The notes under the pieces: generated by a model | What the model saw: only the letters and a program-made list of their open reading frames with translations | The model's database searches: none | What the model was told of the DNA's origin: nothing | Assembly (NCBI GenBank): GCA_039815465.1 | Contig: JBCBZG010000015.1 | Coordinates: forward strand, 30,788 to 94,787 | From: Shimia_B sp039815465 | Lineage (GTDB): Bacteria > Pseudomonadota > Alphaproteobacteria > Rhodobacterales > Rhodobacteraceae | DNA: 64,000 nucleotides | Reading direction: 5' to 3' | Shown: piece after piece, positions 50,846-60,333 of the stretch | Position numbering within the stretch: position 1 is the first letter of the stretch | How the letters are laid out: each line of letters begins with the position of its first letter | Translations under genes and position numbers: made by a program

Positions 50846-51279
50846 CCGACTGGAACCAAGTCATCTCGCGTCTATCGACGTCTGAGACTCATGACGTCGA
50901 TGACATCCTAGGCGGCGCCTCACCAGCCAGCGCCGCAGAGCCACCCCAACGCGCCGCGGGTCCGGCCCCCATGCCGATCGCCGCGCTTTGGGCCAACAAC
51001 CTGAGCGAGGAGGAGGTCTATCTCGGCGTCATCGTCGACGCCCCGCTCGAACGGCCCGCGGCGATTGCAGGACAGCTGGCCGCTATGGCTGTGGAACGGT
51101 CGATCCACCCCATCATTTTCTCACGCATCGGCTACTGCGGGTTGGAACGGTTCGGCTTCCGCGTCGAAGACACATCCTATGCTGGCAGCGTGTCGAGCGT
51201 CGAGCTCGAACAGCAGCTTTGCAACTTTTGGAACATCTCTGTCACGGTGAGCACCGCGCAGCTATCGGCGCTCCGCTAG
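50842..51279 (+). CDS. Small protein of unknown function coupled to the glycosyltransferases
   Basis: This 145-residue protein has a Pro/Ala-rich N-terminus (about 1-45) and a C-terminal domain (PIAALWANNLSEEEVYLGVI, HPIIFSRIGYCGLERFGFRV). Its ATG overlaps the stop of the large glycosyltransferase (ATGA), so translation is coupled and it probably serves the same pathway. No family recognised. Confidence 0.65.
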   Translation: MTDWNQVISRLSTSETHDVDDILGGASPASAAEPPQRAAGPAPMPIAALWANNLSEEEVYLGVIVDAPLERPAAIAGQLAAMAVERSIHPIIFSRIGYCGLERFGFRVEDTSYAGSVSSVELEQQLCNFWNISVTVSTAQLSALR

Positions 51280-51286
51280 GCGCGGG

Positions 51287-51919
51287 TTAGGTCAGCGACG
51301 TCACCCAAAGGATTGTCGCATCCTCCTGACTGATGGACACCACGTTGTGCCCCATCGTGGCGTCGTAATAGGCGCTGTCGCCCCGGCGCATTTCTACTGG
51401 CTCGTAGAATTCGGTGTAGAGCTGGATGACGCCGGTTAGGACGTATAGAAACTCCTCCCCGTCGTGGCGCACCCAGCCCTCGAATTCCTCAATGGACCGG
51501 GCGCGGACGCGCGCGCGGTAGGGCAGCATCATCTTTTTGGTCAGCGCGCCCGCGAGGATTTCGTGTTCATAGGTCGCGGTGGGGTGCGGCGTGCCCTCAT
51601 TGGCGGCTGTCACCACCATGCGGCCATTCACCTGCTCCCGCGAGGGGGCGGTAAACAGCTGCGGGACGGAGATATCGAGCCCCACGGCCAGCTTTTTGAG
51701 CGCCTCATAGGTCGGCGACATCTGACCGTTTTCGATTTTGGATAGGGTGGAGCGCGCGAGCCCGGCTTGCTGCGCCGCCTGCTCCAACGTCCAGGACCGG
51801 GCCTTGCGCAGGTCGCGCACACGTTGGCCCAGATCGACGGGCAGCGCGCGCTCCTCCTCGCCGTTCTCGCGGGCGATGCGGATGATGCTGGTAGGATCGT
51901 TAAGTTCTTCGTCGGACAT
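51287..51919 (-). CDS. XRE-family regulator with cupin domain
   Basis: This 210-residue protein has an N-terminal lambda-repressor-like HTH (about residues 30-85: LRKARSWTLEQAAQQAGLAR, STLSKIENGQMSPTYEALKK) and a C-terminal cupin (about 110-205: HDGEEFLYVLTGVIQLYTEF, RRGDSAYYDATMGHNVV). Members sense small molecules and regulate neighbouring catabolic or efflux genes. It is divergent from the acyl-CoA synthetase gene, its likely target. Confidence 0.9.
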   Translation of the reverse strand: MSDEELNDPTSIIRIARENGEEERALPVDLGQRVRDLRKARSWTLEQAAQQAGLARSTLSKIENGQMSPTYEALKKLAVGLDISVPQLFTAPSREQVNGRMVVTAANEGTPHPTATYEHEILAGALTKKMMLPYRARVRARSIEEFEGWVRHDGEEFLYVLTGVIQLYTEFYEPVEMRRGDSAYYDATMGHNVVSISQEDATILWVTSLT

Positions 51920-51982
51920 GGGGTTTCATAGTCCCTGCCCCGGCCCCTTGCAACTCGGGCGCCGCACGCCTAGCCAATCCCC

Positions 51983-53437
51983 ATGCAGCCCTGCCCGGCC
52001 CCCTTTAACCTAAGCGCCTACGTCCTGGCCCGCGCCGCTGACGCGCCAGATAAGATCGCCCTGTCTATCCTGGGCCCCGCCCGTGCAGAACGGTGGAGCT
52101 ACGGCAAGCTTGAGCGCGCCGTGCGGGCAGTGGGTGCCGGCCTGCAAGAGGCCGGTTTGCGCGAAGGCGACAGGCTGCTTTTGCGGCTCGGTAACACGGT
52201 CAGCTTCCCGCTCGCCTATCTTGGCGCCATCGCGGTGGGGATTGTTCCTATCCCGGCCTCTGCCCAGCTTACCACGGCGGAGCTCGATGCAATGATCGGC
52301 ACGGTCGCGCCCACGGCGCAGGTGGCCGCCCCGGGCGTGGCGCTACCAAGCGCGCAACTGCTTACACTGACAGAAGACACGCTAACCCGCTGGGCCAAAC
52401 GACCCGCACCGCTTGCGGACTACGCCCTGGGCGACCCGGAGCGGTTGGCGTATATCCTTTTCACTTCTGGCACATCTTCGGGCCAGCCTCGCGCGGTGGC
52501 CCATGCCCATAGAGCCATCTGGGCGCGGCAGATGATGTTTGACGATTGGTACGGCCTGGGTCCCGACGACCGCTTGCTGCATGCTGGCGCGCTGAATTGG
52601 AGCTTTACGCTCGGCACCGGGCTGCTCGACCCCTGGACCGTTGGCGCGACGGCTTTGGTCCCGGCAGAGGGGACCGCGATCGAGGCGCTCCCGCTTCTGC
52701 TAGCGCGCCACGATGCGACACTCTTTGCGGCGGCCCCAGGCGTTTTGCGGCGGTTGCTCAAGGACGCAAGCGCACTGTCGCTACCGAAACTGCGGCACAC
52801 GCTCACAGCGGGAGAGCATCTGCACGCGACGCTGCGCGAGAGCTGGGAGGCCGCCACGGGACGCGGTCTGTACGAGGCTTTCGGAATGACGGAATGCTCC
52901 ACGTTCTTGTCGGCCCGACCCGGTGCGCCCGCTGCCCTACGACCGCAGACCGGGCGGCAGATGCGGGTGACCGAGGATGGCACCATCGCCGTGCATCGCG
53001 ACGAGCCTGGCCTCATGCTGGGCTACTTGGATCACGGCAAGCCTAGCTTGCCGCTCACGGACGACTGGTACCTTACGAGCGACCGCGCCACGCAAAACGC
53101 CGATGGGACAATCACGTATCTCGGCCGCAGCGGCGATCTGTTGAACGCTGGCGGCTACCGCATCAGCCCGCTGGAGCTTGAGGCCGCGCTGTGCGCATGC
53201 ACTGGCGTGAGTGAGGCAGCAGTAACAGAGCTCGCGTCCCCAAGCGGCGCACGATACCTTGCGGCCTGCTACACCGGCACCGGCGACCCCGAGGCGCTTG
53301 CGCTCAACACTCAGATCGCGGCGCGCCTTGCGCCCTATAAACACCCGCGCCGCTACCTGCGCGTTGACACGCTCCCCCGTGGAGCCAATGGCAAACTTTT
53401 GCGCCGCGCGCTCCCTGCCCTTTTTGAGGAAAGCTGA
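51983..53437 (+). CDS. AMP-binding acyl-CoA synthetase family protein
   Basis: This 484-residue adenylate-forming enzyme has the P-loop YILFTSGTSSGQPR (about 152-165), GLYEAFGMTECSTF (about 293-306) and GDLLNAGGYRISPLELE near the C-terminus; it lacks a long N-terminal extension. It resembles aromatic acid (benzoate/4-coumarate-type) CoA ligases in layout; the acid is not predicted. It is divergent from the XRE-cupin regulator and 6 nt before the frnE-like gene. Confidence 0.88.
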   Translation: MQPCPAPFNLSAYVLARAADAPDKIALSILGPARAERWSYGKLERAVRAVGAGLQEAGLREGDRLLLRLGNTVSFPLAYLGAIAVGIVPIPASAQLTTAELDAMIGTVAPTAQVAAPGVALPSAQLLTLTEDTLTRWAKRPAPLADYALGDPERLAYILFTSGTSSGQPRAVAHAHRAIWARQMMFDDWYGLGPDDRLLHAGALNWSFTLGTGLLDPWTVGATALVPAEGTAIEALPLLLARHDATLFAAAPGVLRRLLKDASALSLPKLRHTLTAGEHLHATLRESWEAATGRGLYEAFGMTECSTFLSARPGAPAALRPQTGRQMRVTEDGTIAVHRDEPGLMLGYLDHGKPSLPLTDDWYLTSDRATQNADGTITYLGRSGDLLNAGGYRISPLELEAALCACTGVSEAAVTELASPSGARYLAACYTGTGDPEALALNTQIAARLAPYKHPRRYLRVDTLPRGANGKLLRRALPALFEES

Positions 53438-53443
53438 CCGCCC

Positions 53444-54085
53444 ATGATAAAGCTCGACATTCTGTCTGACCCGATCTGCCCGTGGTGCTATATCGGAAAA
53501 ACCCAGCTTGACCGCGCGCTGACCCAGGTGCCCGATCACCCGTTTTCCATCGAATGGCATCCGTTTCAGTTGAACCCCGACATGCCGCGCGTCGGGATGG
53601 ACCGGGCCGCCTATCTGGAGCGGAAATTCGGTGGCAAGGAAAAGGCGGTGCAAGTCTATGGTCAGATCCAGCGTCATGCAGATGACATCGGGCTGACGGC
53701 CAATCTGGGCGATATCAAGCGCACGCCAAACACCATCGATGCCCACCGGCTGATCCATTGGGCCGGGATCGAACAGCGCCAAGGCCTGGTGGTTGACGCG
53801 CTCTTTCAAGCGTATTTTGTCGACGGGCGCGACATTGGCGACGCCGAAGTGCTGGCCGATATTGCCGACAGCGCCGGGCTCGACGCGGCGGTGATCGCAA
53901 AGCTTCTGTCCACGGATGAGGATGTCAAACTGATCCAAGACCGCGACACCCATAGCAGGGAGATGGGCGTGAATTCCGTCCCCACTTTTATTGTCTCGCA
54001 GCGCCACGCTGTGCCTGGTGCGCAGCCACCCGATCTTTGGCTCAAGGTGATCGAGGATATCAAAGCCCAGGCCGCCCAGCAGTGA
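53444..54085 (+). CDS. DsbA-family oxidoreductase, FrnE-like
   Basis: This 213-residue cytosolic thioredoxin-fold protein has the active-site CPWC (C12, C15 in DPICPWCYIGK) and the helical insert and NSVPTFIVSQRHAVPGAQPP region of the FrnE/2-hydroxychromene-2-carboxylate isomerase-like group. No signal peptide, so it is not a periplasmic DsbA. It is co-oriented with the acyl-CoA synthetase and may share its message; substrate unknown. Confidence 0.9.
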   Translation: MIKLDILSDPICPWCYIGKTQLDRALTQVPDHPFSIEWHPFQLNPDMPRVGMDRAAYLERKFGGKEKAVQVYGQIQRHADDIGLTANLGDIKRTPNTIDAHRLIHWAGIEQRQGLVVDALFQAYFVDGRDIGDAEVLADIADSAGLDAAVIAKLLSTDEDVKLIQDRDTHSREMGVNSVPTFIVSQRHAVPGAQPPDLWLKVIEDIKAQAAQQ

Positions 54086-54158
54086 CGCGTCGCCGCGCCT
54101 GGTCGCAAAGAGCCACGCGACAATTGACCCAGCCGGTTGGGAGGCGCACGGGCTTCGC

Positions 54159-55355
54159 ATGGCCCCGGTAACGCCCTCTCCCCAACCGCCTGCACGCGCG
54201 TCGCTGCGGTTTGTTGCGCTTATGGCGTATCTGATTGCGGGCGTGGCGCTGGCCATCGACCTTATGCTCGCCTCCCTCGTTGACATTGGGGCGGAGCTCA
54301 GCCCCGCGAACCCCGAACGCGCAACGCTGGTGATGGGGTCGTTTTTCTTGGCGCTGGGGGTGGGTACGTTTCTTGTGGGTCCGCTCCTGGATAGTCTTGG
54401 GCGCAGGCCGGTCATCTTGTGGGGCGTTGCGCTTTACATCGTGGGCGCGATCCTATCTTGGCTCGCGCCGTCGCTGACGCTGATGCTGCTGGGTCGCGCG
54501 CTCATGGGCCTTGGCGCCGCGGCGCCGCGGGTGGGGGTTCAGGCCGTGATCCGCGACCGGTTCGAAGGGCGCCAGATGGCCGCCACCATATCGCTTGTGA
54601 TGATGATCTTTACGTTGATCCCTGGCGTTGCGCCCGTGCTCGGCGCGTGGGTGGCAGAGGCGTTTGGCTGGCGCGCGGTCTTCTTTGTTTTTGTGATCTT
54701 TGGCGTTGTGGGGTTTGCGTGGTTTCACCTGCAACAGCCCGAAACGCTCCGCGCGCGCAAACCGCTATCGCTGGCCGCGTGGCGCGCGCAGGTGGTGGAG
54801 GCGTCCGGCCACGCGGTGTTTCGACAGGCGATGTTTATCCAGCTTTTTGTTTTTGCCTCCCTCTACGGGTTTCTGACCGCGGGCCCCGCGATTTTTACCC
54901 AAACCTACGAGATTGAGGATCTCTACCCCTACATCTTTTGCATCGTGTCCCTGACCGGGGCCGCGGCGGCCTTTGCCAATGCGCAACTCGTGGAAAAGCT
55001 GGGGATGGTGCGGCTGATCCGAACGTCGCTTGTGTTCTATTCCATCGCCGTGGTCGTCGGCCTTGCGGGTCTGCTGGCGGGAGGGGGGCTTTGGGCGTTT
55101 CTTTTGCCGATGTTTGCTGGCTTTTTTGTCTTGGGCTTTGTGATTGGCAACAGCCAGGCGCTGGGGATGCAGCCGCTCGGGCATATCGCAGGGACGGCGT
55201 CTGCGACGCTTGTGGCGGCGGCGACGCTGGGCGCCGGGGCGCTGACGATCCCCATCCCGGTCTTCTTTCACACCTCCGCCACGGCGATGCTTGTGGCGCA
55301 GCTGATCTTTACGGCGGCGGCGTTGTGGTCCGCATTCCAGCTGGAACCTGACTGA
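54159..55355 (+). CDS. Bcr/CflA-type MFS efflux transporter
   Basis: This 398-residue MFS protein has 12 predicted spans; LGRRPVILWGVALYIVGAIL (the loop between spans 2 and 3 with the MFS signature) and RALMGLGAAAPRVGVQAVIRD match the Bcr/CflA subfamily. It exports small molecules (bicyclomycin or others) by proton antiport; the real substrate is unknown. No regulator is adjacent except the XRE-cupin gene three genes upstream. Confidence 0.9.
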   Translation: MAPVTPSPQPPARASLRFVALMAYLIAGVALAIDLMLASLVDIGAELSPANPERATLVMGSFFLALGVGTFLVGPLLDSLGRRPVILWGVALYIVGAILSWLAPSLTLMLLGRALMGLGAAAPRVGVQAVIRDRFEGRQMAATISLVMMIFTLIPGVAPVLGAWVAEAFGWRAVFFVFVIFGVVGFAWFHLQQPETLRARKPLSLAAWRAQVVEASGHAVFRQAMFIQLFVFASLYGFLTAGPAIFTQTYEIEDLYPYIFCIVSLTGAAAAFANAQLVEKLGMVRLIRTSLVFYSIAVVVGLAGLLAGGGLWAFLLPMFAGFFVLGFVIGNSQALGMQPLGHIAGTASATLVAAATLGAGALTIPIPVFFHTSATAMLVAQLIFTAAALWSAFQLEPD

Positions 55356-55451
55356 CGAAACGCAGCGTTCATCGCCCGCGGCTGCCAATTTCCTTGCCGT
55401 GACGTTAGGGTAAGGCTAAAGGAAAGTAGCAGTCATCGGTAAGGTAAGACT

Positions 55452-56165
55452 ATGTTCAAACGCGTCGCGCTCGCACTCGCTTTCGGTGTGCTTTCTACGT
55501 CCATGGCCCAGGCCGCCACCGTCACCATCACCATCGGTGCGCCAGGCGAACAGGCTGTGAGCAGCACGTTCAACGCGACGGGCCTCGTTGTGGAGGATTT
55601 TGACAGTGCGCCCCAAGGCGGTTTGAGCAACTACGCTGGCGCCATCGGCACATACTCCTCCGGCACGGTGTCAAATGCCAACCGCTTCGGCGGGGCCGAC
55701 GAAAGCGCCTTTATCACCACGGGCAGCCCAACCACGCTGTCGCTGACCAACAGCGCGACCTATTTCGGCTTTTGGTGGTCGGCAGGCAACGCAGGCAACA
55801 CGCTGTCCTTCTTTTCCGGCGCGACGGAGATTTTTGCCTTTGACACCAACGACGTGGTGGACTTCCTAAACAACAATGCGTCCAACGCCTCGGCCTATTA
55901 CGGGAACCCGAACCCCGGCTTTGCGGGGCAAAACGGGGGGGAGGCCTACGCCTATATCAACTTCTTCTCCGACACATCTTTTGACGCGATCCAGTTCACG
56001 GGTGGCGGGTTTGAATCGGATAACCACACTGTGGCCACAAGCTATTCCAACACCCCAGGCGTGGACATTTCGCCCGTGCCGGTCCCGGCGAGCTTGCCGC
56101 TTCTGGGTGGGGCCATGATTGGCATGGTGGCGTGGTCGCGCCGTCGGCGCCGCGCAGCCGCCTAA
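55452..56165 (+). CDS. VPLPA-CTERM sorting-domain secreted protein (intact)
   Basis: This 237-residue protein has a signal peptide (MFKRVALALAFGVLSTSMAQA) and a secreted beta-rich part (TYFGFWWSAGNAGNTLSFFS). Its C-terminus is VPVPASLPLLGGAMIGMVAWSRRRRRAAA-like in order: VPVPA, hydrophobic span, basic cluster. This is the normal arrangement of the VPLPA/PEP-CTERM type and a reference for the broken gene at 5.7 kb. Converges on mfd with 4-nt overlap. Function of the mature domain unknown. Confidence 0.85.
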   Translation: MFKRVALALAFGVLSTSMAQAATVTITIGAPGEQAVSSTFNATGLVVEDFDSAPQGGLSNYAGAIGTYSSGTVSNANRFGGADESAFITTGSPTTLSLTNSATYFGFWWSAGNAGNTLSFFSGATEIFAFDTNDVVDFLNNNASNASAYYGNPNPGFAGQNGGEAYAYINFFSDTSFDAIQFTGGGFESDNHTVATSYSNTPGVDISPVPVPASLPLLGGAMIGMVAWSRRRRRAAA

Positions 56166-59100
56166 CCCTTGGCCGCGGCGCGCGGCTTGATCGCGCCCGC
56201 TTTCTCCGCCAGGTCGCGTGCAATCGCGAAAGCGCCTTTGATCTTATCGGCGTCCTTTTTCCAATCACGGCGCACAACGATCTTGTTGTCTTTGACCTTT
56301 GCCAGGCCGCGCTGATCCTGGATGAATTCCACGAGCCCCTGGGGCGACGCGAACTTGTCGTTGTGGAACTGCACAGTCGCGCCCTTTGGTCCACCGTCGA
56401 GCTTTGCGATCCCGGCCCGTTTGCACATGGCCTTGATCCGCACCACGAGCAAAAGGGTGTTCACCTCCCGCGGGAGCGGGCCGAAGCGGTCAATGAGCTC
56501 GGCGGCGAAGCCTTCTAGCTCCACCTTCGTCGACAGCGCCGACAAGCGCCTGTAAAGACCCAGGCGCACATCGAGATCGGGCACGTAGGTGTCTGGGATC
56601 AGCACAGGCACGCCGAGATTGATCTGCGGCGCCCACTGGTCGCTATCGTCGGTGATCCCCTCCGCCTCGCCAGATCGGATCTTGGCGATCGCCTCCTCCA
56701 GCATCTGTTGATACAACTCGTAGCCCACGTCGCGCATCTGGCCGGATTGTTCGTCGCCCAAAAGGTTGCCCGCGCCGCGAATGTCCAAGTCTTGGCTCGC
56801 GAGCGTGAAACCAGCGCCGAGACTGTCGAGCGACCCCAAAACGCGCAGCCGTTTTTCGGCAGCCGGGGTCAGCTTTACGCGTGGTCGCGTCGTCAAATAG
56901 GCGTAGGCGCGGGTCTTTGACCGCCCCACGCGCCCGCGGATTTGATAGAGTTGGCTCAGCCCAAACATATCCGCGCGGTGCACGATCATCGTGTTGGCTG
57001 TGGGGATGTCGAGCCCGCTTTCCACGATGGTCGTTGCCAGAAGCACATCGTACTTGCCGTCATAAAACGCGTTCATCCGATCATCGAGATCGCCTGCCGC
57101 GAGCTGGCCATGGGCCACGACATAGCTGACCTCTGGTACCTCGCGCTTCAGCCAATCCTCAATCTCCGGCAGGTCGGAGATGCGGGGCACCACGAAAAAG
57201 CTTTGCCCACCGCGGTAGCGTTCGCGCAGCAGGGCCTCACGCAGCGTGACGGTGTCGAACTCGCTGACATAGGTGCGGATGGCTAACCGGTCGACCGGTG
57301 GTGTGCCGATAATCGACAGATCGCGCACGCCGCTGAGGCTCAGCTGAAGCGTGCGCGGGATGGGCGTGGCAGTAAGCGTAAGCACATGAATGTTGGAACG
57401 CATCTGCTTGAGCCGCTCCTTGTGCCCCACGCCAAAGCGCTGCTCCTCATCGATGACGAGGAGGCCTAGGTTCTGAAACCGCACAGATTTTGCGAGCACC
57501 GCATGGGTGCCGACCACGATATCCACGGTCCCATTCGCGAGCCCCTCCCGCGTCTTCGCGGCCTCTTTCGCGCTCACAAAACGCGACAGCGTGCGGACGT
57601 TCAGGGGGAAACCACGGAAGCGTTCCGCAAAGCCCTGCGCATGTTGACGCGCAAGCAGCGTCGTGGGCGCGATCACCGCGACTTGCACGCCTGACATTGC
57701 CGCGACAAAGGCCGCGCGCATGGCGACCTCTGTTTTGCCAAAGCCCACATCGCCGCACACCAGACGGTCCATGGGCTGACCTGCTGTGAGGTCCTCCATC
57801 GTCGCCTCGATGGCCGCGAGCTGATCATCGGTTTCGGTGTAGGGGAAGCGCGCGCAGAACGCGTCCCACATTTCCGGCGGCGGCTCCAGGAACGGCGCCT
57901 TGCGCAGCGCGCGCTCTGCAGCGACGCGGATCAGCCGTTCGGCCATCTCGCGAATGCGCTCTTTGAGCTTAGCCTTCTTCGCCTGCCAAGCGCCGCCGCC
58001 CAGCCGGTCAAGGAGACCGTCCTCATGGCCGAACTTGCTCAGGAGTTCGATATTCTCGACCGGCAGGTACAGTTTTGAGCTTTCGGCGTATTCGAGCAGC
58101 AAGCACTCGTGGGCCGCCCCGGCAGCCGTCACGATTTCAAGACCCAAGTAGCGACCCACGCCGTGGTCGACGTGAACCACCAAGTCACCCGGTGACAGGC
58201 TTTGCGTTTCGGTCAGGAAGTTCTCGGCGCGCCGTTTGCGCTTTGTCTGACGGATCAGGCGGTCGCCAAGCACATCTTGTTCGGAGATGACAGTGAGCTC
58301 CGGTGTCTCAAAGCCGGATTCGAGCGCCCAAACGGCGAGGTAGACGCCGCGCCCCTTGATCCCGCCCGCGTTCTGGATCGGGATCGCCTCCACGATCCCT
58401 TCGTCTTCGATCAACCCCTGGAGACGTTCGCGCGCACCGTCTGAATAGCTCGCGATGACGACAGGACCGTCCTCACCCTTTGCGCGAATGTGAGCGGACA
58501 GAGCGCTGAAAAGGCTGAGTGATTCAGACTGGCGCTCAGGCGCGAAATTTCGGCCTGCGCGCCCGCCGGCATCGAGCGCACCGGGCCCTGTGGGTTGGGG
58601 CAACGGCACGAACTGAAGCCTGCGCCGGTCGGCAAGCGCTGCGTCCCAGGTCGCGTCATTGAGGTAAAGCCCCTCTGGTGGCGCGGGCTTGTAAACGCTG
58701 TCGAGCCGACCCTTGGCCTGCATCGCTTCCTTGCGCGCGTCATACTGGTCGGCAATCCCATCCCAGCGCGCGACACGCGCCGCGTCGATCTGGTCGTCCA
58801 GGGTGACAGGCATGCCGGGCACGTAGTCAAACAGCGTCTCGAGCTGGTCGTGATAGAACGGCAGCCAGTGCTCAAAGCCCTGATGTTTGCGCCCGGCACT
58901 CACGGCCTCGTAGAGCGGGTCATCCGTGCCCGCGGCCCCAAACTCCAACCGGTAATTCTGACGGAACCGTGTGATCGCCGCCTCATCCAAAATGACCTCT
59001 GATACCGGGGCCAGATCGACGCTATCGAGCGTCTCTGTGGTGCGCTGCGACACCGGATCGAACCGCCGTGCGCTTTCCAACACATCGCCAAAGAGGTCGA

Positions 59101-59620
59101 GCCGCACAGGCCCGCCCTGCCCCGGCGGGTAGATGTCGATCAGCCCGCCGCGGATTGCGTAGTCGCCCGGCTCCATCACCGTTGGCGATTGAGTGAACCC
59201 CATGCGCACCAGAAACGCACGCAACGCGGCCTCGTCCACGCGCCCGCCCACAGTGGCCGAGAACGCTGCATCCGCAAGCACCGCCCGCGCAGGCACACGC
59301 TGCGTGGCGGCGTTGAGCGTCGTCAAAAGCACGAACTGCTTGGGCATATCACCAAGCAACCCGGCGAGCGTGGCCATGCGCATCGCGCTGACATCAGCGT
59401 TGGGCGACACACGGTCGTAGGGCAGGCAGTCCCAGCCGGGAAAGGTGATGATCGGCAGCGATGGATCAAAGAACGCCAGCGCGGCGCGCATCGCCTCCAT
59501 CCGTTTGTCGTCGCGCGCGACATGGACGGCCGCGCCGGACTTTGCGACCTCGCGCAGAACGAGCTGGGCGTCAAACCCTTCCGGCGCGCCGGAGACTATG
59601 ATCTTTGATTGGCTAGTCAT
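56162..59620 (-). CDS. mfd: Transcription-repair coupling factor Mfd
   Basis: This 1152-residue ATP-dependent translocase removes stalled RNA polymerase and recruits UvrA. It has the UvrB-like N-terminal module (GWDCLPYDRVSPN about 65-77), the RNA-polymerase-interacting domain (GDLVVHVDHGVGRYLGLE about 480), helicase motifs with Walker A CGDVGFGKTEVA (about 620), DEEQRFG (about 725), TATPIPRT and VGRSKTRAYAYL, and a C-terminal regulatory domain. Length is normal. It stands alone on the minus strand. Confidence 0.97.
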   Translation of the reverse strand: MTSQSKIIVSGAPEGFDAQLVLREVAKSGAAVHVARDDKRMEAMRAALAFFDPSLPIITFPGWDCLPYDRVSPNADVSAMRMATLAGLLGDMPKQFVLLTTLNAATQRVPARAVLADAAFSATVGGRVDEAALRAFLVRMGFTQSPTVMEPGDYAIRGGLIDIYPPGQGGPVRLDLFGDVLESARRFDPVSQRTTETLDSVDLAPVSEVILDEAAITRFRQNYRLEFGAAGTDDPLYEAVSAGRKHQGFEHWLPFYHDQLETLFDYVPGMPVTLDDQIDAARVARWDGIADQYDARKEAMQAKGRLDSVYKPAPPEGLYLNDATWDAALADRRRLQFVPLPQPTGPGALDAGGRAGRNFAPERQSESLSLFSALSAHIRAKGEDGPVVIASYSDGARERLQGLIEDEGIVEAIPIQNAGGIKGRGVYLAVWALESGFETPELTVISEQDVLGDRLIRQTKRKRRAENFLTETQSLSPGDLVVHVDHGVGRYLGLEIVTAAGAAHECLLLEYAESSKLYLPVENIELLSKFGHEDGLLDRLGGGAWQAKKAKLKERIREMAERLIRVAAERALRKAPFLEPPPEMWDAFCARFPYTETDDQLAAIEATMEDLTAGQPMDRLVCGDVGFGKTEVAMRAAFVAAMSGVQVAVIAPTTLLARQHAQGFAERFRGFPLNVRTLSRFVSAKEAAKTREGLANGTVDIVVGTHAVLAKSVRFQNLGLLVIDEEQRFGVGHKERLKQMRSNIHVLTLTATPIPRTLQLSLSGVRDLSIIGTPPVDRLAIRTYVSEFDTVTLREALLRERYRGGQSFFVVPRISDLPEIEDWLKREVPEVSYVVAHGQLAAGDLDDRMNAFYDGKYDVLLATTIVESGLDIPTANTMIVHRADMFGLSQLYQIRGRVGRSKTRAYAYLTTRPRVKLTPAAEKRLRVLGSLDSLGAGFTLASQDLDIRGAGNLLGDEQSGQMRDVGYELYQQMLEEAIAKIRSGEAEGITDDSDQWAPQINLGVPVLIPDTYVPDLDVRLGLYRRLSALSTKVELEGFAAELIDRFGPLPREVNTLLLVVRIKAMCKRAGIAKLDGGPKGATVQFHNDKFASPQGLVEFIQDQRGLAKVKDNKIVVRRDWKKDADKIKGAFAIARDLAEKAGAIKPRAAAKG

Positions 59621-59671
59621 TAGACGCGCTGACCTACGCCGCGGGGCGGCTATGTCAACCGTTTGGGGCCG

Positions 59672-60193
59672 CTAGATCGCCCCAAGCTCCAGGTTTTGGT
59701 ACATTCCAAACATCGCCGTGACAAAGACCGCGATCACCCCGATGACCTGGGTCCAAAACCGCTGCTTCATCAGCACCCGCTGCAAGTCCTCGCCCGCGAT
59801 CTGGTGCGCGGCGATCCGGCTCGCCGTCGCAAAGGCACGGGCGGCCACCAAGCTGAGCGGTAGCGCGATCAGGACCAAAGCCTGTGCAAACTCCAGCCAG
59901 TAGCCGAACGCCAAAATGCCCAAGGCGGTAAGCGCAAAAAACGCAAAGCCCACGATCCAGATGCCAGAGACCTGACCGATATGCAGCATGCGCCGCACCT
60001 TAACCTCTACCACTGTTTCCAGATCGGCTTGGGCCTGCCCCCCGTGCTTTTTGGCGCGCTGGATCATGTCCACCGGCACCCCAAGCACCCAATAGGACGC
60101 AGACGACCACACTACCGCGAGCCCAATCCAGAACCACAGATTGGAGAATGACCGCAAATCAATGACTTCGGTAAGGGTGGTGAGAATGTCCAC
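59672..60193 (-). CDS. Conserved membrane protein of unknown function
   Basis: This 173-residue protein has about four membrane spans (WFWIGLAVVWSSASYWVLGV, VSGIWIVGFAFFALTALGIL, ALVLIALPLSLVAARAFA, VIGVIAVFVTAMFGMYQNL). It lies 52 nt before mfd on the same strand. Rhodobacteraceae genomes carry such proteins with vague names; no function is established. Confidence 0.75.
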   Translation of the reverse strand: MDILTTLTEVIDLRSFSNLWFWIGLAVVWSSASYWVLGVPVDMIQRAKKHGGQAQADLETVVEVKVRRMLHIGQVSGIWIVGFAFFALTALGILAFGYWLEFAQALVLIALPLSLVAARAFATASRIAAHQIAGEDLQRVLMKQRFWTQVIGVIAVFVTAMFGMYQNLELGAI

Positions 60194-60333
60194 GGGGCCT
60201 GCTCATTCGTCTTTGCGCGACTCTAGGCTGCGCGCGCCCGGGGGGGAAGCCTTTCGCCGCGCCCATGGCGGAAATACTTGAGAATGCCGCGCGCTCGTGT
60301 CACCTAAATGTCTGTAAAGACTACAGGACACCT

